A stretch of 64,000 nt of DNA from Cercophora sp. LCS_1 (Eukaryota > Ascomycota > Sordariomycetes > Sordariales > Lasiosphaeriaceae), in contig JAPZLL010000018.1 in assembly GCA_036250225.1 (NCBI GenBank), positions 62,001-126,000 on the forward strand, given 5' to 3'. Position numbers and translations under genes: made by a program. The notes beneath the pieces were generated by a model. It did not search any database. It was given only the letters and a program-made list of their open reading frames with translations, and was not told the origin of the DNA. Shown here in pieces: positions 33,981-44,486 of this stretch. The first letter of the stretch is position 1; each line of letters opens with the position of its first letter.

Positions 33981-36098
33981 TCAGATGACAGTCACAACTG
34001 CAGTATCTTTTACCTTTCCAAACCAGGCACTAGTATCGTGAGTGTGTTCGCAATACTCTTCTATGCCCTCTGGTCCGGTCCCTTTGTGCCGCCTGGAACG
34101 GCCAACAAGACCACATCTTTGAAACGTGGCTCCGTCAACCAGGCGCTGTAAAAGGTTAGCTCCGTGCGCTACGCCAACACCGAGACGTACCAACAACAAA
34201 GACCACTCGTCATACGGAGGGCCCTTTCCAATTGCGGGGATACAACCCACTCTCAACAGACAAAACGTACTGCCTTCTTCAAGTCCCTCGGGTGCCTCAT
34301 CCCAAAACGCATCCCAAGACTTGACCCCATTGACTTCAACAACCCATCTCCCGTCCTCAACCCTCAACAACTCCCCCAAAGGTCCCAAATCAACAACATA
34401 CCCCCGAACCTTGACCCAACCGCTCTCCACCCTCCCAGTATCATCCACTCCCCCAGCCACGCACCCCGCCCCAACTAGCTCACAACTCCCACCCACCAAC
34501 TCGGATGCAACATCACCCCAATTCCCCAACTCGGCCGGATGATAAACCCCCAACGCTCCCATCTCCATCCTCTGCCCATTCGTATACCTGACTCCACCCC
34601 GTTGCGAAGCCCAGGACCAACTCGGCGCCACCCACTCTTTACTCCTCTCTCCCGGCTTATCAACAGCAACCCACAAGCAATCCCTGAAAAAGCTCCCCTC
34701 CCACATCCCAGCTAGATACCTCCCACTCGCCACGCTCCTCATCTGTTTCGCCAAGCCCGATAACGCAGGAAGCCGATCACCAGCTCTGGAGAGTGACAAA
34801 GGTGAATACTCCGTCACAACCTTCCTCCAACGCGCATGCAATGCGTTCTTATCATTGATAGCAATCGCTTTGATAAGAGACGTGGTATGTTGCCTCTTGA
34901 TATCCACGCCCCATCTTTTGTCGGCATGGAAGGTGTATCGCGCGTCTGCGCGGTCGAAATAACCGCATTGGCAGCGGATGGAGCGGTTACATTCCCATGA
35001 GAGTTCGTCAGGTGTGAAATGCACCACGCGAGGGGAGAGGAGTCGTTCTTGGTAGACCCAGGCGCGGGTGAGGAGTGGGAATGCTGGGGAGGGGTGTCGG
35101 TGGATGTGTCGCGTTGCGGGGCGGGCGTAGAGCGTGGCGTTGCCGAGTGGGATGGGTGTTGCGGTGGAGGCGGAAAAGAGGGAGGAGGACGAGGATGCGG
35201 CGTGGGTGGCGGCGATGGTGAGGGCGGAGTTGGTGTAGATGGATGACATGAGGGAGGATTCGCGGTCCCAGTCGGGTGGGGAGTCTTGAATGATGCAGAG
35301 GGAGTCGACCCAGAGGTATTGGTGGCCGAGGCGGGATGTGAGGGTGATCGCGTCGAGGAAGAGTCGGGGAAGGAAGGTGAGTGGAATGTTGTGTAGGTGG
35401 GCGCCGATGTTCGCTTTTGTTGTTTGAAGCGGTGGTGTTGAACCCCAGCAATGGCTGAGTGCGAGGTAAGGTGATTTTTCGCCTTTTGTGAGGTGGAGGT
35501 TGACTTTTTGACCTCCTTGTGAGATCTTCAGAACGCGTCGTGGCATTTTGTTGGGCTGGGTTGAGCGACAGGCGAGGTGGTTGTTAGAGCAGTGTGCCAT
35601 CCATGATTTGATCCGGAGAAGAGCTTCATCGCTGTCTGTTTGCTGGGTTGAGCGAGATAGGACAGGAATTAGAGGGGACAGATTTGGGTCTATACGCTTT
35701 TGTTAAAGGTGTCTGCCAAGTTGGAGACTGGGATACTCACCATCGCAACAGACTTCAAGACACTCTTCTCTGAAATTCTTCCCAGTCACGCCTGTTTGTG
35801 CGCCGATACACAGTTTGGCTCGCCCCAACGTCTCGAGTGAATCGAGTCTGACTCTAGCCTCGCCTAGAGCCGCTAAGTCCGGTAGCAACCTTGCAACGAC
35901 CGTGGAAACGACAAGGCAAAGGAGGCATGATGTCGACGATCTCTGGATGTCTGTGAGGAGAGGCGATCGGAAGTCCCGGAAATTTGGCTGCCGGAGGTGT
36001 TCGCACGTTTCGGGTGGGTAAGTCAATTCCGTCGTCAAATCTAGCAAGCTTTCATTGTGTTCGGGATCCGAGAGCAGCCGGAGTAGTTGTTGGTCCAT
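33981..36098 (-). CDS. HET-domain protein
   Basis: Joined complement(33981..35689, 35741..36098), 688 residues; intron GTGAGT...TATAG has branch TTTAAC. The first exon has a Cys-bearing leader (CEHLRQ, CLLCLVVS) like that of the HET protein at 13009. HET core: YLALSHCWGS, LGHQYLWVDSLCIIQDSPPDW with ESSLMSSIYTNSALTI, then TRAWVYQERLLSPRVVHF and ELSWECN. APSWSWAS follows after ~340. It is convergent with the HET pseudogene, 124 bp apart. Confidence 0.88.
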
Positions 36099-36677
36099 TC
36101 TTGATGGGTTCGTTGTTCCCAGTCGGTTACCCCTCACTTCGGATGGGCGCTAAACACCTCTCACAACGAGATCGGTGAAAGAATGCGCAGCCTAGGTGCA
36201 GAACATTTCGGGCCCCAAAATTGCTTAGCAAACATTGGTAAAATGTCTTGTGCCTGGAAATACCACTTGGATGCTGCTGGTCATGTCTTGTGCAAAGTTC
36301 CTGATGGGAATAATACCACCACAAAAATTTTAAAGAAGAACGACTTATCATATGGGCGAGGAGCCGTCGCTTTGTCTGAGAACCCCGTCGCGGGTTACGA
36401 GCGCTGCAATTCGTGCAACCTCAAGAACAACCCACGATTGCCGTCACAAATACCCACCCGTCTGAATGGCATCCACAGACCCCAGAGAAGGTTATGCCTG
36501 GCATAAGCCACAACTGAATTGTGCGCCGGCCGGCCGTAAGACGTCGGCTTAGTGAACTTTAATCTATCCCGAGATGAAAACATAAAAGCGCTGCTCCCTA
36601 TCCTTCAAAGCCTCTAATTCCCAAGTATCGCGTCAAATTCTCCTCAGCTTGGCACCTGATTCTTCAACACCGTCGCC
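36099..36677. other. Intergenic gap, divergent
   Basis: No gene seen. The promoter of the first small membrane protein lies at its right end. Confidence 0.5.
36582..36588 (+). promoter_or_regulatory. TATA-like element of first tandem copy
   Basis: ATAAAAG about 96 bp upstream of the ATG at 36678. It is followed by GCGCTGCTCCCT, matching the layout in the second copy. Confidence 0.55.
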
Positions 36678-37382
36678 ATGTACATCCCTCCAGCTTTGCA
36701 GTTGAGATCGGCCGCGCCGGTCCTCGCAGCCGCCCAACCCGTCGAGACGACATGTGGCATATTCCAGAGCGGCCCACTCGGCAAGCTCACCTACCCCGGC
36801 TAAAAGGGGATCCTCGCCTTCTTTGTCGTATGGGCGGTGCTGAGCCCGGTTTTCGGTGCCCTGTGTTATGGAGCGTATTACAATGGCGTTAAAAGAGTGA
36901 AAAGCAAGGAAAGACTCATGGTGTTGGCTCAATTTCTTGGCTGGCTCATTCTCGGTAGCCTCGCTGCGGCTATCTTTGTGGTTTTCTGTGCTCTCGTTGT
37001 TGTTGGGTGGGCGATCTTTGTTATCGGCGAACCCGACACGACATGCTGCTGGGTCGACTGCTCCGAACTCTGGTGCCCGGGGTGTTTGCTAACTTCCAAG
37101 ATTTGCCGCTACAGCTGCTGTCATGAGAAGCCTGCCGGGGACGATAAGCAAAATGTAGCTCCGGGAGGGAATCCAGCTGCGGTGCCAGCAGCAAATGGCA
37201 CGGTGTCCGGAGCGAACGACGCGTCTGGCGCAAATGGAGCGGCCGGGAACGGACCGGGCAATCCCCCGAACGTGAAACGGGGAAATGGGGCCGCGGATGG
37301 GGGTCGGGATGCTGCTGATGTCGGAGGAAATGCCGGTGTTGTTGACCAGCCACCGCCGTATCGAGCAGCGATGGAAGTCTGA
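36678..37382 (+). pseudogene. Small PPxY membrane protein, copy 1, with in-frame TAA
   Basis: One frame runs from ATG 36678 to 37382 (235 codons with stop) interrupted by a TAA at 36801-36803, just before the first hydrophobic helix (GILAFFVVWAVLSPVFG). A second helix (LILGSLAAAIFVVFCALVVV) and a Cys-rich segment (DTTCCWVDCSELWC, YSCC) follow, then a Gly/Ala/Asn-rich tail ending VDQPPPYRAAMEV. The paralogue at 37839 aligns throughout: MYMP start, SGPL, two helices, TCCWIDCSKCC, DQPPAYRQTM end. At the TAA the paralogue has Glu-Gln. The gene may be dead or use the TAA as a real early stop. PPPY fits a WW-domain ligand. Confidence 0.65.
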
Positions 37383-37838
37383 GGGGTTGCTGGTGGAAGA
37401 AAAGCACCAAGCTAGGATTCGACTGAGTTGGAGCGGCATGGGAACAAAGTTATCACGACATGAGCGATAGTTGTAATGTCGGACATTTATCATGTCGAAT
37501 TGGCTCATAGCCATGCTGGCGTGTACTGTAAATTGGCCAGAAATCATGACTTCAAATCGAACCGGACTGCAAGTTCATGAACCGAGGGAATGGCAATTGG
37601 TCGCCTGATGCCGATATTGAGAGCGCCAGGCCTTACAGCAAACTAATGCGGCCGTATTACTGTTCATTGCCCACGAGGTTATATCTTTCGCAAAGGCAAA
37701 CTGTGCGGCCGTAAAGAAGAATCTTCCGCAGACGTGACAATATAAAGACCGCCTCCCTTGCATCCTCGCAACACTCACCGACCGTCATCATCTCACTCAC
37801 ACCAAAACTTTGAACGATCCCCAATAGCGAAGACCAAC
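37383..37838. other. Gap between tandem copies
   Basis: Contains the promoter of copy 2. No other gene. Confidence 0.5.
37741..37747 (+). promoter_or_regulatory. TATA box of second tandem copy
   Basis: TATAAAG about 98 bp upstream of the ATG at 37839, followed by ACCGCCTCCCT, which matches the spacing and downstream sequence of copy 1. Confidence 0.6.
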
Positions 37839-38351
37839 ATGTACATGCCCTCGGAATCGATCGAAATCCTGGCCAGGAGAGCCGATTCGGGAACAGGGTC
37901 CAAATTGCTTTGGCGCAGCGGCCCACTCAGTACCCTCACCGGCGGTGAACAGTTTGGGGTATTAATCGGCTTCATCTTGTATCCTCTCATCACCATTCTA
38001 TCAGCGGGCCTCATTTGGACGTTCTTAGTTCTCGACCGGCAAAAAAACGACGACACAGAGAGGATCGTTGCAATTCTGCGTGGCGTCGGTTGCTTCCTCC
38101 TCGCCTTGTTCTGGCCGCTGGCTATACTCTATCTCATCGGTCTGGACATCACGAAGCTTTTCGCTGTCGTGTCCAAGTATCTGTGTTGCACGCCTGGCAA
38201 AACATGCTGCTGGATCGACTGCAGTAAATGCTGCACCAAGGACGACAACCAGAACAACGCAGCTTGGCCGAGCCAGCGCAATCCCACCGTGGAGGGAGAA
38301 TTCGAGCTGGTTGATCAACCGCCGGCATACCGGCAAACGATGGATTTTTAA
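37839..38351 (+). CDS. Small PPxY membrane protein, copy 2
   Basis: Intronless, 170 residues. No signal peptide; two hydrophobic helices (~47-73, FGVLIGFILYPLITILSAGL..., and ~85-115, GVGCFLLALFWPLAILYLIG). Next comes a Cys cluster LCCTPGKTCCWIDCSKCC, which could be palmitoylated or metal-binding, then a polar tail ending LVDQPPAYRQTMDF. PPAY is a PPxY motif, the ligand of WW domains such as those in Rsp5/Nedd4 ubiquitin ligases or their adaptors. I know no named family. A role as a ligase adaptor or as its membrane substrate is inference. Confidence 0.72.
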   Translation: MYMPSESIEILARRADSGTGSKLLWRSGPLSTLTGGEQFGVLIGFILYPLITILSAGLIWTFLVLDRQKNDDTERIVAILRGVGCFLLALFWPLAILYLIGLDITKLFAVVSKYLCCTPGKTCCWIDCSKCCTKDDNQNNAAWPSQRNPTVEGEFELVDQPPAYRQTMDF

Positions 38352-38740
38352 CGGCATTTCGAGAGTTTGTCAACACTCGGGCCGAGGATCGACTCACCAG
38401 ACAGCGGAGGAGGCCGAGATTGGCGTGTTTTCGGCATTGTGGGACGGGTCATGGGGACTTTGTTTTGCGGCACCGAGGTCGGTCTGCAGGTGGCTGGATC
38501 TCGGCATTACCGGGGGCTTGCTTCTCACGATGGGCAAGGAGGCCGGTTTTGATGGGTGAATGACGCTCTTGCTGTCAGGAATTTGTTGTGGTGATAGTTT
38601 GGATCCTTGAGCAGCCTCACCAGGCTGCCACCTTCCCCGCATTTGCGGTATTTCCCGTAGTCATCTTCCCTAAATCAACCACATCCTGGACATCTTCACA
38701 TCTTCAAACTCGCATTACAGCGTCCAAATCGTAGCTGATC
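38352..38740. other. Intergenic gap
   Basis: No coding signal; it ends in the leader of the HET gene at 38741. Confidence 0.5.
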
Positions 38741-40635
38741 ATGTCAAAATATCCCTACAAACCGCTATCCCCGCGTGAAATCCGGCTCATCGAGTACGAT
38801 CAGCCTAGACCAGACAACATCATCCAACTGAAACTGCACCACGCCTCGCTGAACCCGCCGCCCGAATACCGCGCCCTCTCCTACACATGGAGCACCCCAA
38901 TCGACGAGCTCCCTCCCGACTGGGCAGACGACAACAAAACCAAAGTCGTTCTCCTCGATGGCATCGAATTCCCCGTGCGGTACAACCTCGACGCCGCTCT
39001 CCGACGTTTCCAACCCAATCCAACCGACGCCTCTCTGCTGTTATGGGTCGATGCAATCTGCATCAACCAAACTGACACCTCCGAACGCGACACCCAAGTC
39101 GCCATGATGGGCCAAATCTACAGCAAGTCCCTCGCAACGCTTGTTTGGCTCGGTCCCGAGGTCAACGACAGCGATCTCTCACTCAGGGCGATTCGCGAGA
39201 TCAATGAGACCTGGATGAAACGGCCTGCTCGGCTACGGGAGCGCCCAATCCCTAGTTCCTCCGATCCGGAAGACATTCTACAGCTGTATCGTCATCACGT
39301 GCAGATGGAAACAGCCGCGCTGGAGGGATACGCTGCGGATACCTTTAGTCGAGTCGACGGGCTAGTTCATCTTCTTGGTCGTCCCTGGTGGCGACGGGCG
39401 TGGGTTGTGCAGGAAGTTCTGCTCAGTCAAAAGACGCTGGTGTTCTGTGGCTCGTCGGAACCGTTGGAGTGGAACGAGTTCGTCACCGCTGCCGGGGTGC
39501 TGTCTGGCATCCAGGACTCGTATTTTGTTCTTGGGCATGAAGACCTGAATAGCATGGTTGAGTGGATGATGCATTTGCGGATGGGGAGTTTGTTCAGTGG
39601 CGAGGTGAAGATTCCGTATACGCCGCGTTTCGAGTCGCACACGTCGTCTTTGAGGGAGATGTTGAGACTACTGAGGTATAAACAGGCGACGGATCCACGG
39701 GATAAGGTGTATGCTGGGCTGGGTCTCATCACAGATAGCGGTGATGTTGTCGTCGATTACAGTAGTACTTCTGTGGGGGGTCTGTATATCCAGGTGACGA
39801 AGCTTTGCATCGCGAAGGAGGGAAACTTGCGGGTCTTGAGTGGCTGTCATTCAAAGCCGGGGTATGATCTCCCTTCGTGGGTGCCGGACTACTCGGATCA
39901 TCGTCGGGAGTTGGCTCACAGCAATATTTCCGAGGACTCCGGGATCAGCTACGCCGCTGGTGGTGATGCTGTTCTAGACTTTGAGTTTCAGGGAAACCGT
40001 CTTCTTCTAAGGGGCGTATGTGTCAGCACGGTTTCATACATTGGTCCGATTGAAGGTACGTGCATGTCAACCCAACTAAAATGGGGTCCCCCCTGACTTC
40101 AACAGACAGATTGCGGTATCCGCGAGGCCAAAATGTTGTCAAGCACGCCATGGAGGACAAGTGGTTGTCGAAATGGCTGATTAGCCATGTCACACGTATC
40201 CCTCCTCGGATTCCGCCGTTGCTCGTTTGCCCTAAAGCTGAGGGTGAAGAGTGGGCATATAGGCTCACAAAAGAGGAAATGTGGCTTGCGTATCTCAAGA
40301 CATTGAGCGCCGGGCGTCCTCCACCCGAAGAGGAACTTGCAGATCCCGAATTCCGCCGGCTGGTCTCAAGGGTATTCCAACATCGCTCCTTTATTACGTT
40401 CGAAAACGGCGTCATTGGGCTTGGTCCTCGATACCCTGAGCTTGGTGACGAGCTATGTTTTGTTGTTGGCGCTGAAACTCCCTTGCTTCTCCGCCCCTGT
40501 GGTGACGGTAGATACAATTTGGTGGGCGAGTGTTATGCTCACGGGTTGATGCATGGCGAGGTGTGGAACTTGATGGTAAAGCCGGATGGGCAAAAGCTAA
40601 GAGCGGAGGAGATACCAAGGGTAGAGATCATTTGA
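38741..40635 (+). CDS. HET-domain protein
   Basis: Joined 38741..40055, 40106..40635, 614 residues; intron GTACGT...CAACAG. It opens YPYKPLSPREIRLIE, the standard HET lead-in. The core has EYRALSYTW (~47-55), LLWVDAICINQTDTSERDTQVAMMGQIY and LLGRPWWRRAWVVQEVLLS (~215-235). After the core: TDPRDKVYAGLGLI, YDLPSWVPDYSD, and the C-terminal module LLLRPCGDGRYNLVGECYAHG. This is the commonest HET architecture in ascomycetes, with no fused sensor. Confidence 0.92.
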
Positions 40636-40764
40636 GCGAGTAATTATCAGAATAGAATCAGATTAAACTCGGCAAGCCAGACATACAAACGAACAGACAT
40701 CTACTTCTCCCCTGGCAGAACAACCCTCGAAAAACCTGCTCGCCACTCAATGTCAAAACGACAT

Positions 40765-41829
40765 CTAAGGACCACCAGCCCTCCCCTCCTTAACCAACCA
40801 AGTATTTCCCTGGTACTTGCAGCTCGATCCCACAACGCAGTAATAACCACCGCCCTTGTTATTCTTGTTCGGGCTCCAAATGATCACGTTCTTGGTATCC
40901 CACGACGTCGTCCCAGTGCAAGGGTTATGCCAGCCTCCATCAACAGTGTAAGCCGTCATGGCCGTCTTGTACTTGATGCACACCCTCTCATTCTTGGAGG
41001 CAGTGCACTCGTACGAGTTGCCGGTGGACCACGACTGACCGACCGCGAAACCGCCGCTGATCCAGGAGACTCCGACGGTCGAGGTCCAGCCGACGCTGAA
41101 GGACTTGGACTGTTGGTAGCCGACTGTGCATTGGGTTGCGCCTTTGCAGTCGAGGTTTTCCTGCCCCTCTGGTTAGCTGTGTTGGGCGGTGGACCGAGGA
41201 GTACTTACACTAATTTGCACGTTGTGGTAATTCTGGTGGGGATTTCCGTTGCCAACGAGCCTGGTGACTTTGTAGGGATTGCAGGTGCTTCCTCCGATGG
41301 AGCCTGCTTGGCGTCTGTGATGGCGAGTCTCGGTCTCCCGGGCATCGCGTGGGGCAAGTGGCTCGGAGACATCTCCGTCAAGACCATAAGCGGCGCGGCG
41401 GGTGAGGTGATCCTCGAAGCAAGCCTGAGTGGCGTCGGCGGGCAGCTCGGAGGGCTCAATATCAGAAGTCCATGGTGCCACGCAGTCGATGTGCAACTCA
41501 GAGTCGTCGTAGATGGTGTCACAAGTGATGCCGCCGGAGACACTAGCATCCGAGTGGACTTTGTACGTCTTGGGACCGAGGCGGAGCTCGCCGATTCCAA
41601 ACTGGTCCACGTTGTAGCCGATGTTCAGGGAGCCGACAGTAAGAGTGCTGACGCAGGCGTGGCCGAAGATCTTGGCCTTGACCTTGTCGGAAACGATGAC
41701 GGAACTGACATTCGTGGTCTTATCGAAAAAGAGGGAGACCAAGATGTTCTGTGAGTCTCGCTGGTGAACGGCTGAGGTGGCCATTCCGGTGATGAGCGGC
41801 AAGCCGCTAGCAAGAAGGGCGAGAAGCAT
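40765..41829 (-). CDS. Secreted Cys-containing preproprotein
   Basis: Joined complement(40765..41160, 41209..41829), 338 residues. It begins MLLALLASGLPLITG, a signal peptide. A pro-like region with few Cys contains dibasic sites LTRR and HHRR near residues 152 and 183, typical Kex2 sites. After the second, the C-terminal ~155 residues are Gly-, Ser- and Cys-rich (CNPY, LDCKGATQCTVGY, SYECTAS, RVCIKYK, GWHNPCTG, YYCVVGSSCKYQG), consistent with a disulfide-bonded mature domain. The layout resembles secreted fungal effectors or killer-type proteins, but I do not recognise the family and claim no toxicity. A clean TATA box lies ~100 bp upstream. Confidence 0.75.
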
Positions 41830-41837
41830 TGTAAGGG

Positions 41838-42920
41838 ATGTGATCGAGAGTGAGAGCTTCTGAGGGTGAGATGCTATGTTGCGGTGGTTGATGATAGAGA
41901 GGGAACCATTTCCATGTCCCAGAGGATGGTTTATATACTTTCATGGCTGTGCGATGTGGATAGGCCCGGGGCAAGTTCATACATGTTGCCCTCGGCACCG
42001 TCAAGTCGCCGACTCAGTTCGTAACGGCTTGTCTGAAGCTCCGTCGGCCTTCGGTTGGCCCGCTGTCACTATCGCCAGACCTTCGTTCTGCCTGAGGGTA
42101 ACATTGACACCCGCGTGAAAGTCAATGATTCTAGTCGATGCGAAACAAGTGATGTTACTTTCCGGTCCTTGGGATAAACGCTTGGCCCGACTTGGCTGCA
42201 AAGATTCCATACCGCTGGAATCCTAGAATGTAACCCTCGCTCGCTACCAGGTTAGAACGCGCTTGTGGTTGATCACAAAAGTACGCTGCCTAATGAAGCG
42301 AAATACTGTCGGACCGACTGGGGCTGGGAATACCAAGCCACACAGACCCTTCCGCCCTATGATCTAGACCGCTAGGCGCCAGAGTATCATCGCCCGGGCC
42401 GTAGGGCCGCCCCGCCGCGACATCCTTAAGCGCGAACGCGGTTCGCTTGCGTTCAGCCCTGGATAGACGCCACGACGCCGCAGAAATGAACCCTCGCTTG
42501 ACCATGTTTAACGAGGACCTCACCTCATTATCGCCTAGACCCGTCATCCTTTTAGCGCCTCTTAATCTCTCTTCAGCCCATGTAACGTCCGATATCTGAC
42601 ATTCAATCAAGTATCTCTCGAGCTACGACTGAATTGGCAGCCTTGATTCCAAACACACTGAGACAATCTAGCCACCACAGTACCTGTACCAAGCCTGCTG
42701 CCTGGATACTGAAGAATGCGATGGCTTTGGCGAACTGCCCCTGGCGTTATTTTGGGTGACGAAGCCTTCAGGCCAAATTTTCTCGGTGGCTTTCGGGGAG
42801 GAACGAGTCCGACTGAACTCAGGCAGGTAAGTGGCCACCGGCCGCGGCGTATGAACCACGCTCCTCAAGCTTCGCATCACGGTCGCGAATACGCCTCTGC
42901 TGAATCGGTCTCCGCCTCCT
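41838..42920. other. Intergenic gap
   Basis: Beyond the TATA box of the secreted-protein gene I find nothing coding. Short frames on both strands look like chance. Confidence 0.5.
41930..41937 (-). promoter_or_regulatory. TATA box of the secreted-protein gene
   Basis: TATATAAA on the minus strand, about 100 bp upstream of the ATG at 41829. Confidence 0.65.
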
Positions 42921-43717
42921 TTAGACCACGAACCCAACAAGCAAGATTTTGAGGGCGACCGAACTGCCGAGAAGCACCGCCCAGGGATAACCCGTTGGCA
43001 AGGATGACTTTCTAAAGTCGAAGATCCCCGTACTACACACAGCCTATGATGAAGTTAGACCTAATTCTCACCTGGGGAAAGCGGGGAGACTTGCTGATAC
43101 AACAATCACCGGGAAGAACAACGTTGGCCAAGCGAGTGCCTCGATGACCAGACTGTTCTCAAACGCCGCGGCGGCTAGCGTCCCACTGTCTCTGGCAATG
43201 TGTGTGTTAGTCTCGTTTCCTAAATGAGACACGCGGTTGTGGGCCTTGTTTCAATAGCAAGGCAAAGTTTGTCAGCAAATCTGGCTGTGCATAGGACTTT
43301 GACTCGTAAGCTGAGGATCAAGTGCAGGATACTAACCATCCCGATCAAGGTTTCAACGTAGGTCTGAAACTGCTGTCGCTGATACTGCCTCAAAGATGCC
43401 TCCGTTCTGAGGTGCTCGGTATCGTCTTGGATCTGCTCGTGGATGGAGTCGTCCATATTTGGAAACCCTCCTCCTCGCTTCAATCCCTCGGCTGTATCAA
43501 TGGCGGATGAGATTAACGAGAGTGCAGAGATGTGAAAGTTTGCACAAACATTGTGCTCAAGGAGGGCAACCTTCTTTTGGTGAAGATCTTGGATGATTGT
43601 TTCGTGGTTTGGAGCCCTCGAGGCTGTGCAACCAGGACCGTAGTGTGGCGGCCTTGCTGCCTCCACTGGGGTGATGGGTGTGCCTCCTAGCCTAGTGTCA
43701 GTCTGGAGGAGGTCCAT
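42921..43717 (-). CDS. CorA-like membrane protein, short form
   Basis: Proposed join complement(42921..43032, 43072..43244, 43337..43717), 221 residues; phases agree. The first exon is helical (CANFHISALSLISSAIDTAE, EASLRQYQRQQFQTYVETLIGM). Then GNETNTHIARDSGTL matches the SNETN-x-IA-x-DS segment before the membrane part of fungal CorA-like proteins. A first helix LAWPTLFFPVIVVSAS, a TGIFDF step and a second helix VALKILLVGFVV complete the usual two-helix end. The normal GMN motif of true Mg transporters is not seen. The N-terminal half of the family is missing or in unrecognised upstream exons, so this may be a remnant. Intron 1 (92 bp) is uncertain. Confidence 0.5.
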
Positions 43718-44486
43718 AACCGGCTCTGCCCTGCTGGTCCTTGCCCGGTGGCCACAGTAGTCTCATAGTATCGGGACGCAATAGAAGCTGCACTGATGGA
43801 GTCGGTCACGTCGAGCAGCAAGTCGTTTCGCGATCTTTTCTGCGTGTTGCGGGTTGGTTCCGCTCAAGATCAGTAGGCCGACCGTGGCGCCTGTTTGAAT
43901 AGACACTGTGAGTGCTAGAGAGAATGGAATATGCACAATAATTGCTAATGATTCACAAATGCCAGGCAGTAGTGATTAGACTTATCTTCAACCACTGGGA
44001 TACAAACATGAATATGTCTCACTGGGACTTGTGGACGACGTACTGTCCGGGTCATAAATAGACCCAAACGGCCAATCTGACATGCAACTTGAGCTTCAGC
44101 ACGTACAACAAAAAGAAAAACAGGTTTTGGGCGTCAAGCCAGTCGTGCTCCAATCACATGAGGCGAGGTGCTTGTTGCTCGATAGAAGTATGGTGGGTGG
44201 CTGAGACACTCCTCCCAAATCGACTGACAAGGGCGCCGAATCCGGGCGTGCCAAGAGAGCCTGCTCTCCACGGCCTAAATCCCAACTCCTCAGCCGCAGA
44301 GAGACCGACAGCATGCATGTTTGACACGATGCAACACGCGGTGTGGCGCCATCGCTAGATTCTCGGTGAGCCCGAGTCGGGAGGTTGTGCAGTTTGGTTA
44401 GGTCTGCCTCGAATCAGTTCCAACCCTCTTTGCAATTCGCAATCCTCAAATTCGGCGGATACTGCAGGTTTTTCGTTCGACCCATT
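43718..44486. other. Intergenic gap
   Basis: On the minus strand a frame near 43780-43920 (HAEKIAKRLAARRDRLH) could be an N-terminal piece of the CorA-like gene, but I cannot join it. Nothing else stands out. Confidence 0.35.

Noticed and set aside
36801..36803. TAA in copy 1 as a sequencing error only
   Set aside because: Cannot be shown; it is kept as a real interruption pending resequencing.
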